Below, in pieces: positions 23,170 to 35,303 of a DNA stretch of 64,000 nucleotides. Position numbers and translations under genes: made by a program. Source of the DNA: Pohlia nutans. Lineage: Eukaryota; Streptophyta; Bryopsida; Bryales; Mniaceae. Each line of letters opens with the position of its first letter. Position 1 is the first letter of the stretch. The stretch spans positions 47,025,811 to 47,089,810 of the forward strand of contig CM040085.1 of the NCBI GenBank assembly GCA_022496805.1. The letters run 5' to 3'. The notes under the pieces are model-generated. The model worked only from the letters and a program-made list of their open reading frames with translations. It did no database searches and was not told the origin of the DNA.

Positions 23170-23744
23170 TTAACCCCTAAACATCCTCACCCCTCTCCAA
23201 ATTGGGCAAATTTCAAAGATGTCTTATTAAATGTAACTAAGAGGGATATTTTGAACTTGATGTATGAATAAAAGTTGTACATTATGAATTCTAGATTCTA
23301 TCCATACGATTAGATCTATGATTGCTATCACCAATATTTTGTATAAAATTTGAAACTTAGAATTCGAAATTCTTTTGTAATTTGATGACGAATAAGATAT
23401 TGAAAATTTGTGGATGAAATTTGTTGTGATTGGTTGAAATGTAATGCTCTAAATGTAGTAATTTTTGGAGATTTTCGGTTGCTTAATTTTATGAGTTGAA
23501 TTTTTTAAGAGCACTTTTACACTGAGATCTTCGAAATTTTGGGTGAATCACTACAACATAAAATGAGACATAATTTTTTTCACAAATCATCCCCTTTCTA
23601 ATCGGATCACACATGCATGAAGGTAACTTCCCAAAAAATATATAGTAAAAAGTCCACACTGCAAAAAGTCAATGATGGATGAGAAAACTGTGTTTGATTC
23701 TGTACATCGTCCACTTTTTGGACGGTTGAATGTTTAGGGATTAA
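23170..23744 (-). mobile_element. TTAA-ended MITE, family B copy 4
   Basis: 575 bp with TTAA at both ends: TTAACCCCTAAACATCCTCA and GAATGTTTAGGGATTAA. Inverted relative to the copy at 6156. Its right TTAA is also the left TTAA of the next element. Confidence 0.8.
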
Positions 23745-24243
23745 CCCCTAAAGGTCCTCACCGGTATTATAAAAGCCAAAGCATTACAATATGCTTACTT
23801 TAAATATCACATTGTATAGAGGTATGACAAATTTCAACATGGTTAGAAGATATTTGAAATATTTACAAATTTTATCATGTAAACAAGATAAAAATTCAAA
23901 ATGATTTTTTTGGTCAAATTTAATATCTAAATTAACTTTAAGGTAGCTAAAAGTTATGTTTACAAGTAGTTAGAAAATGAAAGTGAAAAAATTAAAAGAG
24001 ACTTATGATTGAAGCATTCTTAGAAAGCCCTTTGTATTTTGGACACTCAAATTTCAAATTTCTCCACGGTGTGAAATCTTCAAATAAAGTCTATTCTCCA
24101 ATCCCAATAGTCAAAAGATGTATCATAACTTAACTTAAACATCTAATGTAAACACCAACTCCAACAAAACCAAAACACTTGATTTTTTGGGCCTTTGATG
24201 AAAAACCATTCAGAATATGGATGGTTGGTCAAGTAGGGGTTAA
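23741..24243. mobile_element. TTAA-ended element sharing an end with its neighbour (503 bp)
   Basis: Starts TTAACCCCTAAAGGTCCTCA in the TTAA that closes the family B copy and ends GTCAAGTAGGGGTTAA. The interior is not seen elsewhere in the window. Confidence 0.55.
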
Positions 24244-24281
24244 AGGAAATATTAAGCCCCACGGGCTCATTTTGTTTCTTT

Positions 24282-24308
24282 GGGGGGGGGGGGGGGGGGG
24301 GGGGGGGG
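24282..24308 (+). repeat. Run of 27 G followed by GA repeat
   Basis: Twenty-seven consecutive G, then AAGAGAGAGAGAAGAG. A run this long could be affected by assembly or base-calling error, so the exact length is uncertain. Confidence 0.8.
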
Positions 24309-24309
24309 A

Positions 24310-25710
24310 AGAGAGAGAGAAGAGAATCTTGCTCATAACTTCTAATCCATTAAATCAAATGGGGTCTTTTAAATGCCAAAACAAACATATTTTAAGCCAT
24401 CTATTAGATGATGCCAGCTACCGGTATGGGCCATGTATTGTAGATACATAGTTTGAAATCTATTCTATATTAGAATTACATTGTTCCAAATCATACATAA
24501 CATTGTTAAGCCCTATACTTTGCACCCCTACTAAAGTTTCCAAGATTATCTCCAATGTTCTTGGATGCTATTTGTTTTCACATTTTAAGTTTGTCTTACT
24601 TGCTTGCGTCCTACTAAATTCCCTTACATAATGGCATGTGTCATCTTTCACTCTAGTTCTAAGAAAAGTTACTATGTCAGTAAAAGATCAACCAAGCAGT
24701 AGGCGGTGCACTCCCCTATTGCTAAATAATGTTATGAATAAAGTTGGTTGAACAATATTGTAGTATAATTACCAATTCACCTCTTCTTTTATGTTATGTA
24801 TTTATGTTATTTATTTATTTTTTGTATAAGAGCATTTGACAATCTATTTCTAAAATAAATAAATTTGGCATACCAAGTTTGGGCTTTGTTGTGAGTGAAG
24901 AGGTTCCCCACAAAATATCAAATTTTTTTTTTTCAATCTCAAAATTATTTAATTTATGTTTGAATAAGACCTTCATGTAGGATATACCAATTGTTTTCAT
25001 TCACCAATGCCAACTATGGAGTGTTTGCATAGTACGGTGTACAACATTGAGGGAATTTAGGGTTGTGCAATATTGTAACTTTTGGTGCACATTTGTGTAC
25101 ATTGTGCATTTTGTTTAAAAACCTAACTTTTAAATTGATCTAAAAAAATGTAGTAATTATACAATGAAAAATGAAGTGAACCAACTTTTAAATTTATGTG
25201 TGTTTTAACCATTAAATAAAATCTTAGTTTGTCAAAATGATTTTATCTTGAAGATTTTGAATATCAAAACTCCCATTTTAATAACGGTTTGACCAATTCA
25301 TAATCAAACTTTGAATGTAAATATAGTCCATGTTTGATTTTATATTTGAATTTTTAAACATAAGCCCACTTGCAAAAATTGATTTAGATTACACATATGT
25401 TATTACTAACCTCTCTTTTTTTGGCATTGGTAAAGGACATCACTTAAGTTAAAGTAGTTCAATTTTTTTTGATAACTTCTACCATCAATTTCTATTTATG
25501 AATTTCTAAGAGTTTTAAAAATTGCAAAGTTGTGCATTTTGACACAAGAGTTGGTACACCGAACAATGCAAAAGTCCTATGGGCTATGTAATAAACACAC
25601 AATGTGAAATCTAGAATTATGTTATACCGTATGACAATGAGGTCGGTGATATAGTATTACAATATAATTGTTAGATCACCACTTCTATTTTATTTATTTT
25701 TATATTGTAC
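24310..25710. other. Intergenic DNA, nothing recognised
   Basis: AT-rich sequence without supportable genes, RNAs or paired element ends. Confidence 0.5.
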
Positions 25711-26253
25711 TTAACCCCTAAGTGTACGAGGAACCCCATAGGACCACATTGGGTCGTTTTTCAGTCAAATGTTGATTTTCACCTAATTCCTAATTTCAAA
25801 TGAAAATGATCCCAACTAAGAAAGTGTGGGGGTTATTTTCTACTTTCTAATCCAATTTTTCCAGTCTTCAAAAATGTTGAAATTGAGTTTTATACAACAC
25901 TTTATAGCTCAAAACCCTAAAATTCCATTATACACTATAGAAAACGTTTTTTTTATTCAAATTTATTTTTATGTAAGCTCAAGAAACATGCCTTCTAGAC
26001 ATAGTTTATCACTGTTTTTTATATTTTCCCAAAAAATAAAATAAAAACCACACTACTTAAAGAAATTTTGTAATTACTATGATTTTTACATGAAAAAACT
26101 TTGATTTTTTTATAAAAATTATGAAAATCACTGTAAATCGGTTTGACTATAACTTATATGAGAAAAATACTAGAAAAAATACATTATATTTTAAAATGTG
26201 AGGAATTGATGTGGTTTGACCAGGTAACTCTAGCGTGGACACTCGAGGGTTAA
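25711..26253 (-). mobile_element. TTAA-ended MITE, family A copy 2
   Basis: 543 bp, starting TTAACCCCTAAGTGTACGAG and ending GTGGACACTCGAGGGTTAA. Inverted relative to the copy at 5297. Confidence 0.8.
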
Positions 26254-26874
26254 AGGTGTTATTGGACAATGAAATAATTTCTTTTTGAGTGGAAAAAGCA
26301 TTTGGGAATTTTCTATATATTTTTCAATAAAATGGTTTGATACGATAAGTTAAGGCTTTGTTGCAAGTGAGATTCCCCAAACAACAACATTTGTTGATAA
26401 TTTCCACAAAATCTGAACATCTTTTTTGAAATCTCAACAATCTCCAAAAAAATTAAATTCATGTAGGGGTGGTATACCAATTGTTTTTCGCTTAGCTGCA
26501 AACCATAAGGCATCTGTCCACACGGACAAGTGTAAAGCTTTTGAAGGGCATCATTTGGTGATCAGTACTATAATTCTAGAATGAGGATAATTATTTTGGA
26601 ACAAGAATGAAAGGATCCTGATCATGATGCCTCTCATTCCAGCCAGTCAGAGCAAATGTTACATTCTTCTTTCAAAGCAATCATAAAATCAAAGAGGCTG
26701 CTAGGATCCAAGCAAAATGTAGTATAAGCCTTTTTGTGTTAAAATAAAATAATAATAATTAATAGAAAATGTTAACATTTAAAAACACACAATTAATATT
26801 TTCTTGATCGGTTTGCCGTGTTACTAATACATTATGTATTGAAATATTATAATTGTAACCCCTCAATCTGGGAA

Positions 26875-27190
26875 CTAAATCACCCCCATTTCAACGCCCC
26901 CAACTCTAAATCCCCCTTCAATGTTAATGCAAGAGGGTAAAACCTGCCCCCTATTTTGTGCATGTAGGGGCCCACCTTAAAATATAACCCCCTCTTCCAA
27001 GGGTTTAAGGGGGTCCTCCTAGACTAATTTTGGATCGTAGGCCCCAATTTTGCAAAAAGAAAATTGCCAAAAAAAGACACTAAGGTGTCCAAAATGAAGA
27101 TATCAAAAAATGGACCCATGGGTGAATAGTGCTTGCATTAACGTCGAGAGGGGGTTTAGAGTCGGGTTTCAACGCAAGGAGGACCTTGAT
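26875..27190. mobile_element. Possible foldback element
   Basis: Arms at about 26901-26933 and 27132-27165 are imperfect inverted repeats (AACTCTAAATCCCCCTTC pairs with GAGAGGGGGTTTAGAGT; AATGTTAATGCAAG with CTTGCATTAACGT). Outer boundaries are not clear. Confidence 0.4.
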
Positions 27191-27529
27191 TGACAATTTT
27201 TTGGTTGTAACTTATGCTTGTTGACCCACCTAGGGTACTGAAGTTCGATCATGACCCACCTGCTTGCACTCAAGACAAAATGGGCCGACAAGGAAAAGTA
27301 GATTGAATGTCTTTAGATCCTTTTGTGAGTGTGTAAAACAGGCCAGATTCCAGGAACCATAAATTCACCGCTACATACATGGCGTGGAAAAAGTCTTAAA
27401 TCATATATAATAATAATGTAGAATACCATCGATCACCTCTTTGCCAATGACGGACTCTATGACAATGTCATTGCTCCAAACCAGAAGCAATGGTTGGGAT
27501 TGGGAGCCTGAGTCTCCCCCACGACCCTC

Positions 27530-27929
27530 CATAACATTCAGTAGCCTTCACTGGCTCTGCCTTTTGGTCACATCCACTATGAAAAAAATTCATCCAGCTG
27601 GACATGAATGAGAAATTGGATTCAACCTTTCCAATTGAGAGAATTTATTCTCTTTCATTCATGCACACTATTCATGGACCCAATGCATTTATTTCAATTG
27701 CACATGATGTGAGGTAGCTATCAGAACATGTGAGGACAATTTTTTATTTTTTTTTATCAAAGGCAATACACTATTCATGCATGAGAGTTGCATTGTTGTT
27801 CGTTGCTTCTAACTTGTGATTTCCTGTCAACTTGAGTAGCTACTAAATTTTCTGTCCAATTCATGCAGCATATGCTGCAAATTCTCTTGGGATGCAAGGT
27901 AGAGCCAGTGAAGGCTACTGAATGTTATG
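27530..27929. mobile_element. CATAACATTCAGTAGC-ended MITE, copy 2 (400 bp)
   Basis: The best terminal inverted repeats of the family, extending about 30 bp inward (CATAACATTCAGTAGCCTTC, then ACTGGCTCT) with a matching right end. Flanked by TC on both sides. A CATGCATGAGAGT-like palindromic word occurs inside. No coding frame. Confidence 0.85.
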
Positions 27930-28005
27930 TCTGGGGACCATTGGGGAGTTTGAAATTAAAAAAATGTTCCCTTTTGTACATTAAAATAATAAAAATCCAA
28001 ACATG

Positions 28006-29319
28006 TTAACCCCTAAATTTTTGAGCGACCATAAGGTAGAGGTGCCAGAAACCGTGCAAATTTCAGGTTTGCTTACTTGGGACAGTGGTGGAAATTTTTT
28101 ATAATTTTTTAATGGTTTGCAAAGTCAGTGCAAATCCATCCCCCCAAAAAACACATTTTTCGAGTAAGTCTATAATTTCTTGTGAATTTTTGACTGTGGA
28201 CTCATAGAGTGGCCATAAACCGTTCATAGGGTCCTGGTTTTCATGACAGATTGGATTCTCAAAATAAAGCACTTCTGCACCAATCAGAAGCACTCAAATT
28301 TTCCAAGCATGGACGGAATTAGTGCACTCTTGGGCACATTCTGGTATCAAGCTGAGTGTATTTATGGGACCCAGCCCTAAAGCCTACTGCACGGTTTAAA
28401 GACCCGCACGGATTTCTGCACCTCTACCTTATTCTGGTCGTTCCCCTTTTTGGGCAGCCTCCAGGGACCTCATATTTTTTAAAATTTCAATGAAAATTTC
28501 AGTGTAGCTTCCAAAAACTACACTCTACATGTCACACTTCGTTTCATGTCATTCCGATAAGTATTGCAAAAGTTATAAGCATTTGAAGTTTTTGAAGCGA
28601 GATCGGGCAGCAAGATTTTTTTTATTTTTTACTCTTTCTCAAAATTTCTTTTTTGATTGATGATTGGTTGATCTTTATCTACAAATGAAGCTTTAAATCT
28701 ACCCATTTTGAGCAATGGGATAAAAGTTATGAGGAGATCTGTTTTTTGGGCAGTTTGGACAAAAAAAACTTTGAAGCTCATTTCTAAACTCAATTTTCAA
28801 TATTTTTTAATGAAATAAAAGGCACTAGGTGAAGATTTCCAAGTGCAACATTCTCACCGTTAAGATTGACATTTTACAATTCCATGTCAAACTTATTAAT
28901 GATTTTCTTTTTCCTTTCACTTTGTACCCACTTCTAGTAATTGTTTTATGAAAAAATTAATATGAGCTTTTTTCTTACAAGATTTTATATTTGAAGACTT
29001 AACTCAATTGTTAACATGGCCTTGCCATTGATTGAATTTCTAACCCATTCAAAAAAAAGATATTAATTCTAAAGTTCAAATTTGTCACCGGATTGAACCC
29101 CAAAAAATCTTCTTTTGCAACTTTGATCCTTATAATCTAAGAATCTAATGGTCATTTTGCTCTCAAATTTTGTGCTCACATGAAAATTCAAGTTGGGTAT
29201 TAGATCTTACGGTTAAATGATGAAAAAACTAAGAAACATATGATTTCTTCTGCAACTTCCAAATGCTGCGTTTTTCATGGTTTTTTGTGAGAATATGGTC
29301 CTGAATATTTAGGGGTTAA
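28006..29319. mobile_element. Long TTAA-ended element with internal inverted repeat (1314 bp)
   Basis: Starts TTAACCCCTAAATTTTTGAG and ends CTGAATATTTAGGGGTTAA. A second pair of inverted repeats, about 35-38 bp long, lies at 28023-28057 and 28406-28443 (GACCATAAGGTAGAGGTGCC pairs with GCACCTCTACCTTATTCTGG). It is longer than most other TTAA elements, so it may be composite, or a foldback element of about 420 bp may be embedded at its left end. Confidence 0.55.
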
Positions 29320-29480
29320 TAACCCCTGAAGGAAGGACCAAGAGGCCCAAATTGAGCCTCATGTAGTTTTGAACAGGTCCTAATATGTGGACTTCCTTTC
29401 GTATTGTTTTTTGAATAATATTCTTTATTGATTCTACACTGAATATAATAGGGGTCTTAAGGGGTCCCATACTAATTTAT
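29316..29480 (+). mobile_element. Family G TTAA element, fragment
   Basis: From TTAATAACCCCTGAAGG through TTTTGAACAGGTCCTA to the CTTCCTTTCG word, as in the copy at 57206-57444. The right end is missing. Confidence 0.4.
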
Positions 29481-29613
29481 CGACATTTCACACTATATAA
29501 ATATTTACCATTACCATACAAAAACATGGTAGTTTCATTTCTCATTTTTCGAAAAAAATAGTCCAATCACAAATTTTATTTTATTTTTGCCAAACAATTT
29601 GTTTATTTATCTT

Positions 29614-30706
29614 TTAACCCTTTCAGGCGCCTGCGTCCAATATTTGGACGCTGAACAGATTTTGACTGTTCGAATTCTATCCAAACTGGACTTTTTTCAT
29701 CCACCAAAATTTCTCATGATTCTTGTGCAAGTTGACTATCCTTTGTACGGTTTTGATTTCCAAAATAGGTTATTATGATTTTTGGAAAAACAACACAAGT
29801 GGTTTATGTCAAGTTTCATTCTTAGTTCAAAAAATGAGACCTTGAAGATGATTCTTCAAAATAAGTAGAATCAAATAATAGAAACCATACCATCTCGTAG
29901 TGCATGTTATTCCAATTTCATCACAATTTTTATTAAAAAAATTCCGTTAATCCATGATTTTTAATTGATTTTCAAGAGAAAACCTTGCAAAATCAATAAA
30001 AAAATATATTAAAGAAATATATGATAAGTCCAACTGTACAGATGTGATCTTCACATTGACATTTACAACTTTACTTTGTACATCAACTCCATTTTCGGCT
30101 TTCGTCACACATTTTATAACAAATTTCTGAAAACAGTGTTGAACTGGGACGTTAACCCCTAAATGTCCCAGCGTCCAGTTTCTGGACGTTTGTTGGTCAA
30201 ACCCAATTTTGATCTTGAAGATGACTTTTGTTGCTAATACACCCAACTAAGAAAATGAAGTTTATTAAGTCTAGTTTGTACTCCACTTTTCAAATCTTAA
30301 AAATTCCAATTATTGAGTATTTTATTGCTTGTGCAAGCTTTGTAGCTCAAGGTTTGAATTACACTACATAGGATGTTCACCTTTCGAATTTCAAAATTTA
30401 AATAAAAAATTTCTATGGAAAACATATCATGTGATTCTCCATTGTAATTTGTACCTGCTCCCAAAAAAATATTAATGTTGTAAAGCTTTTTTGTAATAAA
30501 AATTATTTTTTGAAGTATTTGACTTAAAAATTTGTTAAAAAGGCCGTATTAAATCAAAAAAATCTGAAAATTTCAAGACTGATAGGAAACATTCAATTCC
30601 ATGCATGAAAAATATTACAAAACATATTTTGATAAATCTTGAAGGTTAAATTGTGTAGTTTGACTTTCCTACAAAGGAGTGGTACGTTTAAGGGTTAAAG
30701 GGTTAA
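29614..30706 (+). mobile_element. Family I TTAA element, split by a nested element
   Basis: Left end TTAACCCTTTCAGGCGCC; right end CGTTAAAGGGTTAA once the insert at 30152-30698 is removed. Without the insert it is about 550 bp. The uninterrupted copy ending at 20335 has CGTCAAAGGGTTAA at the same place, showing where the insertion happened. Confidence 0.75.
30152..30698. mobile_element. Nested TTAA element, family J (547 bp)
   Basis: Starts TTAACCCCTAAATGTCCC and ends GTACGTTTAAGGGTTAA. It lies inside the right terminal repeat of the family I element, flanked by TTAA on both sides. The interior carries GCGTCCAGTTTCTGGACG, a small palindrome near the left end that resembles family B. Only copy seen. 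Confidence 0.75.
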
Positions 30707-30820
30707 GACCCCTATTTCGTGTAGTGATATAAAATTTGGATTATGTTTTTGATAGTACCGTATGATGAATTGAATTTGTCATTTCAAAAACCATGAATAC
30801 TTGGTCCTTTCGGGGTTCAA
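30703..30820 (+). mobile_element. Family G element, internally deleted
   Basis: Starts TTAAGACCCCTATTTCG and ends CTTGGTCCTTTCGGGGTTCA. The terminal 100 bp match the right half of the copy at 57206-57444, including GAATTGAATTTGTCATTT. Confidence 0.5.
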
Positions 30821-31135
30821 AAAGGCAAAAGAAGAACTGAATTGCCCAATGAATCTCAAAAGGAGTGTATTTTGCAAAATGTGCAGTACCGTGTCCATTC
30901 AAATAGGCAGTGCTGGTACAGTACATGACGGACTCCTGCACTCCTCAATGACTTTGTCCCTCAGTTCTCTCCTACTTGGCTTGGACCAAGTCATGGGTCC
31001 GTCTGTAATGAACCCAAAGCCCGTTACTTGTGGAATGGAAAATTGATAATTCTCCTCCATAATCACACAATCCCCGTCAGATGATAATATCATCCTTGAT
31101 ACACATCATCCGGCAATTGCGGTGACTTCAAAACC

Positions 31136-31274
31136 CATATTCGTTTAATTGGGAATTTCCGTCATATTAAGACTCTTTGAAATCTACAATTGGTATAGAA
31201 TTTCCTACTGAATCTATGTTAGTTGTAGATTTCAAAGTCCCAATATGACGGAAATTCCCAATTAAACGAATATG
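31136..31274. repeat. Near-perfect 139-bp hairpin
   Basis: The left arm 31136-31190 and right arm 31223-31274 are complementary over 52-54 bases: the outer 33 pairs are perfect, then two mismatches and a 2-base bulge, then about 17 further pairs, with a loop of roughly 32 bases. It could be a recent foldback element, a microRNA or small-RNA precursor, or a short inverted duplication. The sequence alone does not decide. Confidence 0.85.
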
Positions 31275-31369
31275 GCGATCATGGCTTCAAAACTCGTAAA
31301 GGACATGTTATGGGTCACTGGGTTCAAGCCTCAAGTTTCCCTTATGTTTCAAGGAAGAAAAGAAAAAGA

Positions 31370-31592
31370 AAACCCTAAAGGACCATGAAGCTTAGGTTTA
31401 GGCATTATGAGTTTTGAGTAGGTCCTATGTGAACTTGCTTTCGTTCAAATTTATTTGATTTAGAACCAACACATGCAATGTCCTTTAGTGATTGGGTGAT
31501 ATAAAATTTGCTCTCATCATAATTATGTTTTTCATAATATGATCAATTGAATTTGTCATTTAAAACCATGAATCCTTGGTCCTTTTGGGCAA
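31370..31592 (+). mobile_element. Family G element, degraded ends
   Basis: AACCCTAAAGGACCATGAAG to CTTGGTCCTTTTGGGC, homologous to 57206-57444 (GAGTAGGTCCTA, CCAACACATGCAATG, GATCAATTGAATTTGTC). TTAA is lost at both ends. Confidence 0.55.
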
Positions 31593-33100
31593 ACTCTTCA
31601 AATCTCAAGTGTTGGTCAAGTAGTATAAGAATCAAGGAAATTTTGGATTAATGAATAAACTTATTTGTAGTGGATGAGGGAAAATTTCCAATTTGTTTAT
31701 CATCTATCAAGTAGATGGTTGAACATTTAGGGGTTTAAAAAGTATCATTGCTGCAAAATTTTAGAGACTAGGAATTGTGATTGTGCACATTTGAGTAAAA
31801 TACACCTTCGAAGGTATTTGTATAATATTAAAAGCATCCAAACTCTGGCTTGTTGTTTATCACAAAATGACTAAAGATCAAAATCCCATGATAGCTTTGA
31901 TACTATGACCATTTATAGTCTATCCGAAGTATGATGATATGCTCTAAAAATCAAACATGTAAAATGAAGAATATAACATAAAATCTATTATGAAAAAAGA
32001 AGCAGTTACAATATGGCTTCCTACCATTCTCAAAAAAGCATAGGCCAATAAACTACAAGAACCTCATTGAGTCTCTTATTGAACATAATGTCAATATGTT
32101 TCAATAAGTAAAATACCTATGAATGTGTACTCTTTATATAATTAAAGAACGAGGATTACAAGCTATGTTCTCTTGTTTTTTTAACCAAAGAATAGTGACA
32201 CAATTACTTCTGAAGTTATCATTATTAATGGTCTTTGACGGTTTAGTTTTTCAAAAAACTAGATTTTAATTTTTTTTAATTGAAAATTTATCTTTTAAAA
32301 ATTAGGAGTCAAACACATATTTTTGATTCATACCACCTTCAAAATCATGTTGAAGTTCTTTGTTACATAAATTACTAAATTAACATATACCAGAACCAAC
32401 ACATAGTATTTTTCAAGTGAAATTATAGTGGGAAGCATGTCTCATGCACAAGTCTTTTTTCTATAATAAATAAGCCCTTTACACATAATTTTAGTTTAAG
32501 TACACATATTGTCATACACATTTCAAACATTTAGAAAAATGATGTTTTTAATTAAGTCAAGTTAAATTAATTAAGATAAATGAAATCAAGTTTGTAAATG
32601 TTTATTTCCTTGAAAAAAAGAGTTACAAGAGTTATCATTTTTGCTAATAATAATATGAAACCACTAGACTGATTATTGTCATTATTGTGAGTCACAAAAT
32701 TAGTGTCAGACTTTACATCATTCGTCACACTAATTTCAGTACATCCATCTCAAATGTGCATGAAATTTGAAATTGAAATCATTGTTTGAATTTGTAATAT
32801 GAATCATACATATATGCAGTGCACATTAGGTGGTGGGCAATACTTGTTTACTCTTTTGTCGTAGAAACCACGACTTAAATTTGGGACAAGTTTTAAGTCC
32901 AAATCACAACTTTTTAGTGGGACGGAGGGAGTCACTTCATGTGTACAATGTATTTCAGCCAAAAGGAAAGAAAGAAAAAGAAAAAGAAAAGGAAAGGGAG
33001 AAAGAAAAAGAAGAAGGGAGAAAGAGAAGAAGAACGTGTGTGCTGCATAACTTACACTCTGCCTTTCTTCAATGGGGAGCTGATGAATTGCAGACTGTGC
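31593..33100. other. Intergenic DNA upstream of VARICOSE
   Basis: An unpaired right TTAA-type end (CATTTAGGGGTTTAA) occurs at about 31725-31738. An unpaired Stowaway-type end, GGGACGGAGGGAGT, lies at about 32920-32934. A purine-rich AAAGAAAAAG tract spans 32965-33035. No gene recognised. Confidence 0.45.
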
Positions 33101-35303
33101 TGCTGCTTCTTTCTTCCAGAGCCTTAAGACAGGAGGGCATCTCTCTGCGGTACTAAGTTACTCGCTTTGCTTTCCAAGTCATTAGCTCTTGTCTGAGAAT
33201 GTTCTTTCGCAGGGGAATTTGAAGCTCGAATCTGGTTCAGTTCCGAGTAGAGATCAATCAGGGTTTCACAGTTTGCGTATTCCAAGATCCGGCCGGGCGC
33301 TTCAATGCGCTCGACTCTTCTATGGCGCCACACTTGAGAGTGGCTTAACTTAGGTGTTGCAGGGAGCCGAGAGCTCTCTGTTAACACTCAGACACATGTG
33401 AATGAAGTAGAATTGAGGAGCAGAAACAGAGCAACCCGAACTTTCTTTGTTCTCTTGAACAAGTGTCTGGAATTCGCGGCAACGAAGGACGTGGACGTGC
33501 CAGGAAGGTTGAAGTGAGATGCAATTTGAGGCACTTGGAGCGATCGGCTGCTGCAGTATTGATTGCAGTTTTCTTTTAGAATAAGCGCCGGTGTTGCGAA
33601 CTGGAGCTTGATCTAAGGGAGAAGACGCTAACGATCAAGTTCTTCTGGCTAGGACTTGGTGAAATTTTCGGTGAGCTACGCCTAGCAGCTTGCGGTGCTG
33701 AGATCAATTGAATTGCAGGTATGCGTAATCGAAACAATTGAGGAACACTTAGTAGTTGCACGAGGCTGTAGCAGTGATATCTCGACGTAGAGACAGAAGA
33801 AAATCTTAGTATGCTATGAAATACACTTCATCTTTTCAAAGTGTATTGTGTAATTGGCAGCTCGTTCATATACTCCGATCAATGCACTTAGTTTTGGTTT
33901 TCATCTCTATTCCGGCATATGTGAGTTTAGTATTAACTTCTTTGAATTCACAAGAAGCTGATGAAGCATCTTCTTGCTTTGCGACTTCGCAATGCTGGCT
34001 TCCTTTCGAAAGTACATATTGTACGTCCGAAGGCTCTTGTGCTGAAGCCTGTTCAATTTTATTTTTCTTTCATCACAAATTCAAGTAATTTAAATGCTCT
34101 CTGATTGAACTACCTTAGTCTGTAAATGATTGCGACGGTGCGATCTGCTCGTTTCGGTTAAACACGTGCTGCGATTCATGTCTGAAACGCTCTTTTCGAA
34201 ATGCATCACGGCTTTAAATAACTTTATTATAGATCTGTGTCAGGTAGTAGAACGGCACAGTAAAACGTTAGATGATGAGAGAGTGATGCAAAATGAAAGG
34301 TGTGATGGAAGCTCCTTCTCCTTCTACAAATTCTTGGCGACAACATTTTGCATCTAAGCCATGCGAAAGTTAGGGCGAAATCGGATTTGAGTGTAATTAG
34401 TGTCTAGCACTTCGGCCTCATGTTTCTTGTTATGAGGATTGCCGTATATCAGTTTTTCATGAGTGCAGAGTACACTGACAGGACAATGCACATATGTCCC
34501 TTGAATGTCTTGCGGAAAATGCTCGAATCAGGCATTATAATATGCTAGTAGTGTTTTATTTGAACATTTTTGAATGGATTCTCGTTCTGTTTCTCTCAAT
34601 TGTTGGAAGCGAGATGATGGAACAAACATCGCAGTCGGACCTTGAATTTACCTTTATGAAAATCTTGCTCATTTTGGTGAGGATTGATGGAGATGAGATA
34701 AATTCTAGAGTCGACTGTGATGTTAATGAGATGATTGATTCGTCTCATTGCTTTCATCTTTAATAACAGAATCCTGTCCTTGCTGATAGTTGGAAATTTT
34801 GGTTGCATGTGCGATCCTTTGCCACCACATGCCACCGTCAATTCAGCTGTCAGTGTTGAAAGCTCTGTCGGCTCGTAGCACATGCCTTCTAAGCACGTTG
34901 ATACAGTCTTGGACATTGAAGAATTATTTGCGTCTCCAAAAGGCGAGATAGAATAACACTGACGAGATAGAATCGGTTCCTCTGTGCTAGTTATCTTCCA
35001 AGAGAAACGGACAACTGATACACTGCTTTGCCATGTGGTAGTTTGTGTAGGATATTGCCTAGTAGGAGGAAAGAATTTGGAGTAGACGTACACTGCTTGT
35101 TTGGAAGCAATTAACAAGGTGCGTCCGTCGCTCCATATACATTAACTCACTATATCCTGGGTATTCCTTGTCGCTAATTTTCAAGCCAGGATTCCACTTG
35201 AGCCTGTACACTTTGAAGGAATGTAGTCTGGTCGGGTATTGAATCATTCATCTAATTTTTTTAACGAATGCAGATGTTTTAGTTTCAACGAGACCGGAAC
35301 ACC
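33100..35303 (+). promoter_or_regulatory. Probable promoter and 5' untranslated region of VARICOSE
   Basis: GC content rises from about 33100 and TE sequence disappears, as expected near a transcribed gene. Many short frames are present but none extends. A polypyrimidine stretch with an AG acceptor (TTTTTTAACGAATGCAG) ends at about 35272, 31 bases before the start codon, suggesting a leader intron. I cannot place the transcription start. Confidence 0.4.

Noticed and set aside
32830..33156. 108-codon frame upstream of VARICOSE
   Set aside because: Half of it is a purine-rich Lys/Glu run (AAAGAAAAAG repeats) and it ends in the probable leader region.
34596..35117. 173-codon minus-strand frame upstream of VARICOSE
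   Set aside because: No recognisable domain, antisense to the probable leader or promoter, and no splice partner. It remains the longest unexplained frame there.
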